Origin: Mycolicibacterium rhodesiae JS60
GTDB taxonomy: Bacteria; Actinomycetota; Actinomycetes; Mycobacteriales; Mycobacteriaceae
Direction: 5' to 3'
NCBI GenBank assembly: GCA_000230935.2
Contig: AGIQ01000002.1
Span: forward strand, 930,001 to 994,000
Length of the DNA stretch: 64,000 nt
The notes beneath the pieces were generated by a model. It was not told the origin of the DNA. It saw nothing but the letters and a program-made list of their open reading frames with translations, and did not search any database. The position numbers and the translations under genes are program-made. This document shows, in pieces, positions 24,536 through 33,045 of this stretch (position 1 is its first letter; each line of letters opens with the position of its first letter).

Positions 24536-25879
24536 TTATCCGATCCGGATCAGTTTCTTGTTGACGAACTCGTCGATGCCGAATCGGCCCAGTTCCCGCC
24601 CGAAGCCAGACCGCTTGACCCCGCCGAAGGGCAACTCGACACCATCGGCACCGACCACGTTCACGAACACCATTCCGGCGTCGATCTTGTCGGCTACCCG
24701 CTTGGCTTGCTCGGAATCCGTGGTGAACACATACGAGCCGAGTCCGAACGGGATGTCGTTGGCCAACTCGACGGCCTCGTCCTCGGAGTCGACCTTGAAT
24801 ACCATCGCCACGGGACCGAACAGTTCCTCCCGGTAGGTCGCCGAATCGGGGGTGACCCCGGTGAGCACGCCCGGTGGGAAGTAGGCGCCATCGCGCTCAC
24901 CCTCCGAGACCAGATTGGCGCCGTCGGCCACCGCGCGGTCGATCTGCTCGGCCAGTCGCTGAGCCGCGCCCAGCGAGGACAGCGGGGCAAGGCCGTCGGC
25001 GGCTTCGATGACCTTGGCCGTGAACTTATCGAGGAACTCGTCGTAGAGGTCGGCGGCGACGATGAAGCGCTTGGCGGCGTTACATGCCTGTCCGGTGTTC
25101 TCGAACCGGCCCGCCATCGCCGCGTCGACGGTCGCATCCAGATCATTGCTGGATAGCACGATGAACGGATCGGACCCGCCGAGCTCCAGCACGACCTTCT
25201 TCAGGTTGCGCCCGGCGATCTCGGCCACCGCGGCGCCGGCACGCTCGGAGCCGGTCAGCGACACCCCCTGCACGCGCGGGTCGGCGATGGCGTCGGCGAT
25301 CTGCTCGTTGGTGGCATAGACGTTGACGTAGGCGCCGGTGGGGTAGCCCGCGTCGTCGAAGATCTGCTGGATGGCCTCGGCGGACTCCGGGCACTGCGGG
25401 GCGTGCTTGAGAATGATCGTGTTGCCCAGTGTCAGGTTCGGTCCGGCGAACCGGGCCACCTGGTAGTAGGGGTAGTTCCACGGCATGATGCCCAGCAGCA
25501 CGCCGACCGGACCGCGTTTGATCACTGCGCTGCCCTCGCCGTCGAGCAATTGGATCGGCTCGTCGGCCAGGAACTTTTCGGCATTGTCGGCGTAGTACTC
25601 GTAGATCGCGGCGCTGAAGTCCACCTCGCCGAGGGCCTGGTCCAGCGGCTTGCCCATCTCACGGTGGATGATCTCGGCCAGCTTCTCGCGGCGCTCGGTG
25701 TGCAGCGCGGCCACCCGGCGGATCAGCGCCACCCGGTCGGCCAGGGTCGATGTCTTCGACCACTCCCGGTACGCCTTGGCGGCCGCGGCCAGCGCCTGCT
25801 CGATCTGCTCGTCGGTGGCGGTCGGGTACTCCCGCACGACTTCACCGGATGTGGGGTCGACCACTGCGTACAGACTCAT
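24536..25879 (-). CDS. gabD: Succinate-semialdehyde dehydrogenase, NADP-type
   Basis: A 447-aa aldehyde dehydrogenase. Cofactor and active-site motifs are intact: IMPWNYPYYQVARFAGPNL, SLTGSERAGAAVAEIAGRN, catalytic Glu in VLELGGSDPFIVL, catalytic Cys in NTGQACNAAKRF, and the C-terminal GVKRSGFGRELG. It best fits the GabD1-type succinate-semialdehyde dehydrogenase of mycobacteria, oxidising succinate semialdehyde (or glutarate semialdehyde) to the acid. Paired with the adjacent glutaryl-CoA dehydrogenase-like gene it could act in lysine/5-aminovalerate or glutarate degradation. Divergent from an XRE-cupin regulator. Confidence 0.85.
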   Translation of the reverse strand: MSLYAVVDPTSGEVVREYPTATDEQIEQALAAAAKAYREWSKTSTLADRVALIRRVAALHTERREKLAEIIHREMGKPLDQALGEVDFSAAIYEYYADNAEKFLADEPIQLLDGEGSAVIKRGPVGVLLGIMPWNYPYYQVARFAGPNLTLGNTIILKHAPQCPESAEAIQQIFDDAGYPTGAYVNVYATNEQIADAIADPRVQGVSLTGSERAGAAVAEIAGRNLKKVVLELGGSDPFIVLSSNDLDATVDAAMAGRFENTGQACNAAKRFIVAADLYDEFLDKFTAKVIEAADGLAPLSSLGAAQRLAEQIDRAVADGANLVSEGERDGAYFPPGVLTGVTPDSATYREELFGPVAMVFKVDSEDEAVELANDIPFGLGSYVFTTDSEQAKRVADKIDAGMVFVNVVGADGVELPFGGVKRSGFGRELGRFGIDEFVNKKLIRIG

Positions 25880-25894
25880 GTTCCGTCCTGATGG

Positions 25895-25934
25895 TTTAGT
25901 GGTGTAAAACTAATGAAAGTTATATACCGCTAAA
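25895..25934. promoter_or_regulatory. Long inverted repeat, operator for XRE-cupin regulator
   Basis: TTTAGTGGTGTAAAACT and AGTTATATACCGCTAAA form a 17-bp inverted repeat (14 of 17 paired) with a 6-base spacer. It lies between gabD and the divergent regulator gene, upstream of both starts. Confidence 0.65.
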
Positions 25935-25988
25935 CTTTGGCGGCGCAAGGGTCGCCGACCGATGGACCGGTGAAGGTGAGGTGCCCCG

Positions 25989-26597
25989 ATGTCACAGGGC
26001 GTGCCCACCGATGTTCCGGCGGGCGTCGACGGGTGGATGAACCGCCTGGGGCCCAAATTGCGGGCGCTCCGCAAGGAGCGGGAGCTGACGCTGGAGGCGG
26101 TCGCTGACCGTGCCGGACTCACCAAGGGATTCTTGAGCCTGGTGGAACGTGGCCAGACCACGATCTCGGTGCCCAACCTTCTCAAGGTATGCGAAATCCT
26201 CGGTGTCTCAGTGGGTTCGCTGTTCGATTATCCGGAGTCGGCGGTCGTTCGCGGCGGTGGCGGAGCGCCAGTGGAGATGGGCGGCAGTGGAATCCGCGAG
26301 TATCTGCTGACCCCGGAGACCGAACGCAACCTTCAGGTCATGCGCTCGGTGTTGAGCCCCGGTGGCGGGACGGGTGGCGCGTACACGCTGGAGTCGGAAA
26401 CCATCTTCGTGTTCGTCCTCCGCGGGTGCCTGCGCCTGAGCGTCGACGGACAGGAATCGGTGCTCAAAACCGGCGACTGCTACACCTTCTCGGCGAAGGC
26501 CGTGCACTCCTGGGACAACCCGGGGGACACCGAAAGTGAAGTCCTGTGGTCGATCGTGCCGCCGATACCACGGAATTCCGGCCCGAATCGGGTCTGA
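25989..26597 (+). CDS. XRE-family regulator with C-terminal cupin domain
   Basis: A 202-aa protein. The N-terminal XRE helix-turn-helix is LRALRKERELTLEAVADRAG followed by LTKGFLSLVERGQTTISVPNL. The C-terminal cupin region shows SVLSPGGGTGGAYTLESET, FVLRGCLRLSVDGQ and FSAKAVHSWDNPGD, a small-molecule-binding barrel. Such regulators commonly control amine or polyamine/GABA catabolism genes. It is divergent from gabD across a 17-bp inverted repeat, so it very probably regulates gabD and the dehydrogenase gene, sensing a pathway intermediate. Confidence 0.9.
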   Translation: MSQGVPTDVPAGVDGWMNRLGPKLRALRKERELTLEAVADRAGLTKGFLSLVERGQTTISVPNLLKVCEILGVSVGSLFDYPESAVVRGGGGAPVEMGGSGIREYLLTPETERNLQVMRSVLSPGGGTGGAYTLESETIFVFVLRGCLRLSVDGQESVLKTGDCYTFSAKAVHSWDNPGDTESEVLWSIVPPIPRNSGPNRV

Positions 26598-26642
26598 ACG
26601 TGCTCTACTGGCTAGACATTGGGTGGCGGGGAAGGTATTCGG

Positions 26643-26891
26643 GTGGTCAAGAAGTCAGCGGGAAAGCGTGCTGACGGCGACGAAGCGCTCGCCGTAGATC
26701 AACGTGTCCGGGTCTATGTCGACACCGACGACGAGGTGCGCGGTGTCATCGTCGAAGATTTCGGTGACCTGGCCGGCCACGCCGTCGACGTCGGGGACGT
26801 CCATATCTCGGACGCGGCGCGGCGTTGGGCGGTCCTACTGGACGCCGGCACGCTGGTTTTCGTTGACAGCCACCAGATAGCGGCCGAGTAG
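26643..26891 (+). CDS. Small conserved-looking hypothetical protein
   Basis: An 82-aa acidic protein starting at GTG 26643 (VVKKSAGKRADG), with GGGAAGG 8 bases upstream. It contains repeated valine-rich strands (RVRVYVDTDDEVRGVIVEDF) resembling a small beta-barrel. No family recognised. It follows the XRE-cupin gene by 45 bases and may be co-transcribed with it. Confidence 0.6.
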   Translation: MVKKSAGKRADGDEALAVDQRVRVYVDTDDEVRGVIVEDFGDLAGHAVDVGDVHISDAARRWAVLLDAGTLVFVDSHQIAAE

Positions 26892-26958
26892 GCGCGCCAG
26901 CTCTCTGACATCACGCCCCACGCCGTCACAAGCGCTTACCGCTGAAGTTGGTTGCGGC

Positions 26959-28749
26959 CTAACCGAACAGCCGTCTGCGTCTGGCCGGCGGCCGACGCGA
27001 CGCATACGGCCACGGGTTGTTGCGCTCGGGCACCGCCTCGGCGCGCACCTGCTTGAGCTGGGTCCGCAGCTGCGCCCTCAGGTCGTGCAGGCCCGGATCG
27101 GTCCAGCGGTTGACGGCCTCGATCGGATCGTCGGTGAGGTCATAGAGCTCCCACTGATCGTCCAGCGGGCTGGTCCGGTATGCCTCCCCGCCAAGACCGT
27201 CGGCGGCCAGATGCCGCACCCCGGGTTCGGTCCACGTGCCCGGGTCGTCGAAGGTGCGCACCAGCTTCCACAGGTGGCCGTCCACTCGGGTGACGAGTCC
27301 CTCGAAGTTGGCTGCCGTATGCGCCGGAATCCGGATGCGCAGCGGCGCGGGAGGATTCACGGTCCGCTTGAGCCGGCGGGCCAGACCGGAGGCACCGGTG
27401 TCACCTTCGAGCATGTTGTCGCGGGTCATGATGTACACCGCGCGGTCCTCGTCGGCGGGCGCGCCGTCCACAATCGACATGAGGTCCCGTCCTGGCAGCG
27501 GATGCACCTCCGAGAAAGTCTCGGAAAGTGTTGTGGCAACGGCAGTTACGTCGATGCCGGCGGCTCCCAGCAGGGTCGGCAGCAGATCGACGTGTGACGT
27601 CGGGGCGGTGACCAGTCGTGGCTGCGTCGCGCGGTTGCCCACCCGGGCGATCACGAACGGCACGCGCGTTGCCTCGTCGTAGAGGTTGAACCACTTCTGA
27701 TGCAGTCCGCCGTGTGCGCCGAGAAGGTCGCCGTGGTCGGCGGTTCGGACCAGCACGGCATCGTCGGACCCACCCTCGGTCACCGCTCGGCGCACCCGAT
27801 CGATCGGCCCGTCCACCTCGGCGTGCAACCGGTAGTAGAGGTCGCGATAGCGCTGGGCGCCGCGGTCGTACACCTGCTGGATCGCCGGCGCGGGTCCGTA
27901 GCCGGAGTAATAGGCCTCCCGGAAGGCGATTTGCGCGGCCGGCTTGGTCCGCAGATCCTCGTGCGCCGTGGGTGCCTCGGGCACCGGTGGGGGATCCAGC
28001 GGGGAAGCCGCCAGCGGACTGCGGACCGCCCAGGTGGGAAACAGCACGATGTCGTGGGGGTTGACGAAGCTCGCGACGAGCAGGAACGGCCGCAGCGCGG
28101 CGGCATCGCCGGTGCGCCTGCGCGCGTAGCGATCCCGAAGCCAGGTCACCACCCGGTCGGCGATCAGGGGGTCGCGCCGGAATCCGCTGTTGGCCAGTCC
28201 GGCTCCGTGTGGTTCGGGACCGACCCAGCCGGAGAAGCCGAACGGTTCGAGCGGATCGGCGTCCAGATAGCGCTGTACCGCGAACGGGTCGACGACGCCG
28301 TCGTCGTCGTTGGTCGCCAGCGGACCGCCGGTCGCCGGATCGTCGATGTCGGCATGCGAAATGTGCCACTTGCCGTCGTAGTGGGTGTCGTAGCCCGCCG
28401 CGCGAAACCAGTTGCCGAGCGTGGGGACCTCGCCACGACGTAGCCAGCGCATCCGCGAGTCGTCGAAGGCCTTGCCGATGCCGTCGGTCTGGGTGACGCC
28501 GTGCAGGTCGGGATACTGGCCGGTGAAGATCGTGGGCCGGCTCGGCACGCAGGCCAGTGACCCGGTGTAGTGACGGGCGAAGCTGACCCCGTTTTCGTCG
28601 AACCATCGCCGGCCGCTCAACGCGCGCCGCCGCCAGGCGAGGACGTCGGCGGATTCGTACGGCGGAGTCGCACGCTCCTCGTCGGTCATCACGATGATGA
28701 TGTCGGGTGCCTTTCCCATCGCTTCGGTCGCCCCGGGGCGGTCAGACAT
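26959..28749 (-). CDS. Formylglycine-dependent sulfatase
   Basis: A 596-aa alkaline-phosphatase-superfamily sulfatase. The sulfatase signature ACVPSRPTIFTGQYP (CxPSR) contains the Cys converted to formylglycine; metal ligands are seen in IIIVMTDEER and in VRTADHGDLLGAHGG, and substrate-side residues in YDGKWHISH. No signal peptide, so it is likely cytoplasmic or needs another export route. It would hydrolyse a sulfate ester or act as a phosphonate/phosphodiesterase; the substrate is unknown. ATG 28749 overlaps the upstream SRPBCC gene by 8 bases. Confidence 0.88.
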   Translation of the reverse strand: MSDRPGATEAMGKAPDIIIVMTDEERATPPYESADVLAWRRRALSGRRWFDENGVSFARHYTGSLACVPSRPTIFTGQYPDLHGVTQTDGIGKAFDDSRMRWLRRGEVPTLGNWFRAAGYDTHYDGKWHISHADIDDPATGGPLATNDDDGVVDPFAVQRYLDADPLEPFGFSGWVGPEPHGAGLANSGFRRDPLIADRVVTWLRDRYARRRTGDAAALRPFLLVASFVNPHDIVLFPTWAVRSPLAASPLDPPPVPEAPTAHEDLRTKPAAQIAFREAYYSGYGPAPAIQQVYDRGAQRYRDLYYRLHAEVDGPIDRVRRAVTEGGSDDAVLVRTADHGDLLGAHGGLHQKWFNLYDEATRVPFVIARVGNRATQPRLVTAPTSHVDLLPTLLGAAGIDVTAVATTLSETFSEVHPLPGRDLMSIVDGAPADEDRAVYIMTRDNMLEGDTGASGLARRLKRTVNPPAPLRIRIPAHTAANFEGLVTRVDGHLWKLVRTFDDPGTWTEPGVRHLAADGLGGEAYRTSPLDDQWELYDLTDDPIEAVNRWTDPGLHDLRAQLRTQLKQVRAEAVPERNNPWPYASRRPPARRRRLFG

Positions 28750-29269
28750 TGTTGCCCTCCACTCGTTTTGCCAGCCCGTTGAGGAGTTCGTCGATCGTCT
28801 TGGCTGACGCACGTGCGACGACGCCTTGGACGATCCGTCCCAGCGGACCGGTGACCTTGATGTTGCTGACCAGCGTGACCGCGGTGGCGCCGGCCGACGG
28901 CGCGAATGTCCAGCGGTTGTTCACCGTCAACCAGCGGGGGAAGCCTTCGACGTCGTAGGCGAGGGTGCGTACCCGGTCGAACGCGGTGATCCGCTCGACA
29001 AGAGTATTGCGGCCGACCTGAACGCGCCGGGTGGTACCGACGCCGACATCTTGTGTTTCGGGACTCAGCAGGCATGAGTGATCAACGTTGCCGGCCCACG
29101 AGCTGATCGCCCCGAAGTCGGCCAGAACATCCCAAATTGCCTGCGGCTCGGCCGCTACCGTGCGCGTGCGGCGAATCTCGGCCACCGGACCATTCAACCG
29201 CACCCGCGACCAGGATGTTGCCGGATCGGGGGCCGCCGCTGGGTTGGCCTGGTGAGTTACGCTCCCCAC
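28742..29269 (-). CDS. SRPBCC (polyketide cyclase/lipid-binding-like) protein
   Basis: A START/Bet v1-like fold protein of about 175 aa: [20 protein letters not shown] and [19 protein letters not shown], then [18 protein letters not shown] and a C-terminal helix [16 protein letters not shown]. Such proteins bind hydrophobic ligands or act as cyclases. The annotated ATG 29269 lies one base from the divergent mbtK start, and an internal GTG may be the true start, which would leave room for a promoter. It is coupled to the sulfatase gene. Confidence 0.75.
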   Translation of the reverse strand: MGSVTHQANPAAAPDPATSWSRVRLNGPVAEIRRTRTVAAEPQAIWDVLADFGAISSWAGNVDHSCLLSPETQDVGVGTTRRVQVGRNTLVERITAFDRVRTLAYDVEGFPRWLTVNNRWTFAPSAGATAVTLVSNIKVTGPLGRIVQGVVARASAKTIDELLNGLAKRVEGNNV

Positions 29270-29270
29270 G
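29252..29270 (+). promoter_or_regulatory. Weak IdeR-like box and -10 element before mbtK
   Basis: GTGAGTTACGCTCCCCACG matches about 10 of 19 positions of the IdeR consensus TTAGGTTAGGCTAACCTAA. The embedded TACGCT fits a mycobacterial TANNNT -10 box placing the transcript start at the ATG, i.e. a leaderless mRNA. Confidence 0.3.
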
Positions 29271-29864
29271 ATGACCGAGGTTGTTCTTGCCCGCGCACTG
29301 ACCGACCTGCCCGACGAGGTGGCAGCAGTGCCGGCGCCGCCGGTGCCGAAGGTCGACCCGCCGTACGCGCTGCGGGTGGCGACGGTCTCGGATGCCGAGA
29401 TGGTCGCCGAGTGGATGAACCGGCCGCACCTCGCGCAGGCGTGGGAGTACGACTGGCCGGTCGCGCGCTGGCAGGCGCACCTGCGGGCGCAGCTCGACGG
29501 AACGTACTCCTTGCCGCTGATCGCCAGCCTTGACGGCGTTGCGGGCGGGTATCTCGAGATATACCGGGCCGCAAAGGATTCGATCGCACCCTGCTATGAC
29601 GCCGACCCATACGATCTCGGATTGCACGCTGCGATCGCCCGCCTTGACCTCGTTCACCGGGGAGTGGGAATCGGCCTGTTGCCTCACATCATGGCTAGCC
29701 TATTCGCCGCCGAACCACGTTGTCGCCGGATCATGTTCGATCCCGACCACCGCAACACCGCTGCTCGGAAGGTATGCGACGGTGCGGGATGCAGGTTTCT
29801 GGGTGAGCACGATATGTCGAACCGGCGGATGGCGCTCTACGCGTTCGACCGACCGTCCGGCTGA
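29271..29864 (+). CDS. mbtK: Mycobactin lysine N-acyltransferase MbtK
   Basis: A 197-aa GNAT/IucB-type acyltransferase that closely resembles M. tuberculosis Rv1347c as I recall it: [67 protein letters not shown] and [20 protein letters not shown] are near-identical blocks. MbtK puts the long-chain acyl group on the N6 of hydroxylysine in mycobactin. In M. tuberculosis it sits with mbtL, mbtM and mbtN; none is visible here. It supports a mycobactin-type, lipid-bearing siderophore for the NRPS locus 11 kb downstream. No ribosome site precedes the ATG, consistent with a leaderless transcript. Confidence 0.93.
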   Translation: MTEVVLARALTDLPDEVAAVPAPPVPKVDPPYALRVATVSDAEMVAEWMNRPHLAQAWEYDWPVARWQAHLRAQLDGTYSLPLIASLDGVAGGYLEIYRAAKDSIAPCYDADPYDLGLHAAIARLDLVHRGVGIGLLPHIMASLFAAEPRCRRIMFDPDHRNTAARKVCDGAGCRFLGEHDMSNRRMALYAFDRPSG

Positions 29865-30018
29865 GTGACTGTCGAACTCGACCTCAGCCGCGCGGGCTCG
29901 CGCCTCTAGGTACTTGAGGCGCATCACGTCGCCAGAAGGTAGCCCCCAATTTTCGGCGCGCATGCCCGACAATGGCAGGTCTGAGACCACGGGAGGTGTT
30001 GGGGGACGAGGAGTATCC

Positions 30019-30876
30019 ATGGCTAGACCTGCAGATGACGTCGCCGATATCGCTCGCCCGATCTCGTTGGCGCCGCTCACCGTGCTCGAGCTCGGGCCAA
30101 CCGAGATGGTCGACTGCGCCGCGGAGGCCGGTTTCGACGCGGTGGGGCTTCGCCTGATCCGGGCCACCGAAGAAGAGCCTCTGCGCCCGACCATCGGTAT
30201 GACTCCACTCGTTCGCGAGACCCGCCGCCGGCTGGACGACACCGGGCTGGCCCTGATCGATATCGAAGTGCTGCGCCTGACACCGCAGAGTCGGGTCCGG
30301 CACGACTACTCTGCTCTTCTCGAGACCGGGGCGTACCTGGGCGCCAGCCAGATCCTGGTCACCGGCAATGATCCCGAACATGCGCGGGTAGCCGATCATC
30401 TGGCCGAACTCGCGGATCTGGCAGCCGATTACGCGCTGACCCCCAACCTCGAGCCGATGCCGTGGACGGATGTGGTGAATCTGCAGCAGGCCGCCGCGAT
30501 CGTCAACCGCTGCGGGCACCGCAATGTCGGGCTGCTGGTCGACGCACTGCACTACGACCGCGCGCTGAACACTCCCGCCGACCTGGCCGCATTGCCGGCG
30601 GAATGGATTCGCTACGTCCAGATCTGCGACGGCATGGCCGAGCGTCCGACGACCCTCGAGGCTTTGCGATACCAGGGCCGCAACGCGCGGCTCTTTCCCG
30701 GCGCCGGAAACATCGACCTGATCGCGATGCTCCGCGCGCTGCCGCGCGACATCCCGGTCAGCATCGAGGCGCCGGTGCTCTGGCAGGCGCCTCCACTCGA
30801 ACGTAGCCGCGCGGCGCTGCGCGGAGCGCGGGAGGTCCTTGACCTCGTTACCGCCGACTACCGGCACTCGGCCTGA
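30019..30876 (+). CDS. Sugar-phosphate isomerase/epimerase-like TIM-barrel protein
   Basis: A 285-aa member of the xylose-isomerase-like TIM-barrel family (AP-endonuclease 2 fold). Recognisable strands are EMVDCAAEAGFDAVGLRLI, GLALIDIEVLRL, ASQILVTGNDPEHARV, LTPNLEPMPWTDV, VGLLVDALHYDR and RYVQICDGMAER, ending DIPVSIEAPVL. The acidic/His metal ligands lie at the ends of these strands (E in NLEPM, D in LLVDALH, D in QICDG, E in SIEAP). Relatives are IolE/IolI-type isomerases. GAGGAG 5 bases before ATG 30019 sets the start. Substrate unknown. Confidence 0.82.
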   Translation: MARPADDVADIARPISLAPLTVLELGPTEMVDCAAEAGFDAVGLRLIRATEEEPLRPTIGMTPLVRETRRRLDDTGLALIDIEVLRLTPQSRVRHDYSALLETGAYLGASQILVTGNDPEHARVADHLAELADLAADYALTPNLEPMPWTDVVNLQQAAAIVNRCGHRNVGLLVDALHYDRALNTPADLAALPAEWIRYVQICDGMAERPTTLEALRYQGRNARLFPGAGNIDLIAMLRALPRDIPVSIEAPVLWQAPPLERSRAALRGAREVLDLVTADYRHSA

Positions 30877-31231
30877 CACCAGCAACGGAAGATGTTATGT
30901 CGCAATACATTCTGCTGGGGCGACGTGAGTTGGGTCGATCACGCCCAATCCGAGACTTTTCGAGACTTTTTTCGGACGGAGGTCGAGCGCGCTCACGAGG
31001 TATGTCGGTCGGCCCCCGTCTATTGCGCTTGACCTCGGGTTTTCGGCACCGAAGTCCGTTTGGCGCCATGGCCGTTGAGTCCAGAAAAAGGGCGAAAATG
31101 CCGCCTGGTCGCCAGACGTAGGTATTGACCCGCAGGAAAGCCGATCCAAAAATGAGGCTGCCTTTCTCTCAGGAAACGCACAGAACCAGCGCCTGCCATC
31201 GCGGCCAGGCCGTAAATTGCAAAGGGATTGT
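30877..31231. other. Intergenic region upstream of the PGRS-like gene
   Basis: About 355 bases without a gene. A tandem direct repeat CGAGACTTTT lies at 30951-30960 and 30961-30970, ending in a T-run. No recognised regulator site was seen. Confidence 0.5.
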
Positions 31232-32773
31232 ATGAACGCGAAGGTCGGACCCCGAAGGGCCGCAACGCATTCCACGCAGAAGTACGCGACGACGACGGGA
31301 GTCGCCGGGGCGGCGATGGTCGGACTCTTCGCGTTGGCGGCTGCCGCCGCCGCAGTCGCGCTCGACGAGCCGACCACGATTTCGGCGCAGAGCGTCCAGA
31401 CGCATGAGATCCGGCTGGTCTCCTGCGTGACCTCGGGCAGCGTCGCCGACCCCGGCTGCTCATCGGTGCCCGCCGCCGCGAGCATCGTGAACGCCGACGC
31501 TTCGAAGTCGGTGCTGGCCAACGCCGTCGGTGTGAACGGCTGGCTGGTCGGTAACGGTGTTGACGCCGCGGCCGATTGCGTTGGTGCGGCGTGCAATGGT
31601 GGCAATGGTGGTCTGCTGTTCGGCAACGGCGGTGCCGGTGCCAACGGCGGAAACGGTGGTAACGCAGGTTGGCTCGGCGGCAACGGCGGCAATGGCGCGG
31701 CGGGCCTGAACGCCGTGTACAACACGGACGGCTCACTCCAGTCGGCGGCCACTGACGGTGGCAAGGGTGGCAACGCGGGTCTGTTCTCCGGCAACGGAGG
31801 CAACGGCGGGGCGGGCGGCTCGGACACCAACACCAGCGCCGCGGGCGCTAACGCAAATGCGGTGGGCGGCAACGGTGGTGCCGGTGGCAACGGCGGCTCC
31901 CTTGCGGTGCTGAACGCTCTCGCCGGCGGAACCGGTGCAAGCAAGGCCGGTAGCGGCGGCGCAGGCGGTGCCGCGTCGTCGGTGAACGGAAACGCCACCG
32001 GCGGCGATGGTGCGAACGGTGGCACTTCGCTGTGGGGATTGCCGACTGAAGGCACCCCCACCGGGTACGGACCCGGCGCAGGCGGTGCCGGCGGTTCCGC
32101 CACGGTCGGCCTGGCTGACGGGACAGGCGGCACCAGCAGCCAGACCGCCACCGGCGGCAAGGGCGGTGCCGGCGGTTATGGCCTGTTGTCCGGTGGCGGC
32201 ACACTTGACCTGGTCGGCAATGGTGGCAAGGGCGGCAGCGCCACCGCCTACCAGGACGGTAAGGCGGTCGGCGGCGCCGGCGGAACCGGCGGTGGGCGCT
32301 TCCTCGCCCGGAGCTCCAACGGTGGTTCCGGCGGTAGCGCCACTTCGGAGGCCGGCAGCGCCACGGGTGGTGCGGGCGGTTCCGGCGGCAGCAGTGGCCT
32401 GTCGGGTCTTGGCGGCCGCGGCGGCACCGGCGGCAACGCGAAGTCGACCGAGGGCGGTAACACCACCGGCGGTCGCGGCGGCAACGGCGGTAACGGCGGA
32501 GCCATCGGCGGCACCGGTGGCGTGGGCCGCAACGGCGGCAGCGCGACCGGCGGAAACGCCCGCGGCGGCAACGGTGGCACCGGTGGCACCGGTGGCATCT
32601 CGGTCGGGAACCAGAATGGTGTGGCAACCGGTGTCGGCGGCAACGGGGGCAACGGTGGCAGTGCAACTGGCGGTGCGGGCAAGAGCAGCACCGGCGGTAA
32701 CGGTGGCGCAGGTGGCACCGGCGGTGGCGGAACGGGCAACCAGGGCAACGACGGTACCTCCACCAACAGCTAG
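31232..32773 (+). CDS. Secreted or surface glycine-rich PGRS-like protein
   Basis: A 513-aa protein made almost entirely of GGxGG/GGNGG-type repeats from about residue 120 to the end, like the PGRS domain of PE_PGRS proteins. The N-terminus is not a PE domain; it has a basic segment followed by the hydrophobic AAMVGLFALAAAAAAVAL, a likely signal peptide or anchor, and a Cys-containing linker (SCVTSGSVADPGC, DCVGAACNGG). ATG 31232 has AAAGGG upstream. Likely a cell-surface protein. Repeat-driven length variation is expected. Confidence 0.85.
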   Translation: MNAKVGPRRAATHSTQKYATTTGVAGAAMVGLFALAAAAAAVALDEPTTISAQSVQTHEIRLVSCVTSGSVADPGCSSVPAAASIVNADASKSVLANAVGVNGWLVGNGVDAAADCVGAACNGGNGGLLFGNGGAGANGGNGGNAGWLGGNGGNGAAGLNAVYNTDGSLQSAATDGGKGGNAGLFSGNGGNGGAGGSDTNTSAAGANANAVGGNGGAGGNGGSLAVLNALAGGTGASKAGSGGAGGAASSVNGNATGGDGANGGTSLWGLPTEGTPTGYGPGAGGAGGSATVGLADGTGGTSSQTATGGKGGAGGYGLLSGGGTLDLVGNGGKGGSATAYQDGKAVGGAGGTGGGRFLARSSNGGSGGSATSEAGSATGGAGGSGGSSGLSGLGGRGGTGGNAKSTEGGNTTGGRGGNGGNGGAIGGTGGVGRNGGSATGGNARGGNGGTGGTGGISVGNQNGVATGVGGNGGNGGSATGGAGKSSTGGNGGAGGTGGGGTGNQGNDGTSTNS

Positions 32774-32811
32774 CGCTCTCCAACTCGTCACGTGTTGATG
32801 CGGGTGCGGGT

Positions 32812-32831
32812 CCCGGCTGATAACAGCCGGG
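32812..32831. terminator. Strong hairpin between convergent genes
   Basis: CCCGGCTG-ATAA-CAGCCGGG is a perfect 8-bp stem with a 4-nt loop, 39 bases after the PGRS-like stop, flanked by a second partial pairing (GCGGGT and ACCCGC). It probably terminates the PGRS-like transcript, and perhaps the convergent one. Confidence 0.65.
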
Positions 32832-33045
32832 CTCGTACCCGCTGTCTTTCCGGCCGAAAAGGTAGCCCCCAAACGAAGTTGGGCTCCCCTAGTATCACTC
32901 AGGGGTGCACCGGTGCTGGTTGGGAATGGGTTTCGGAACGTTCGGTACTCGGGGCCGCTCGGCATGAGCCGCTGCCGGGCCGATTCCACCATCAACCCGA
33001 CCAGCGAATCCGAACTCGGGAGACAACGGAAGTCGCGGAAGCCGC

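Noticed and set aside
30895..32160. Long proline-rich open frame on the minus strand over the PGRS-like gene
   Set aside because: It is the antisense shadow of GGN/GGT repeats, without a ribosome site or family features.
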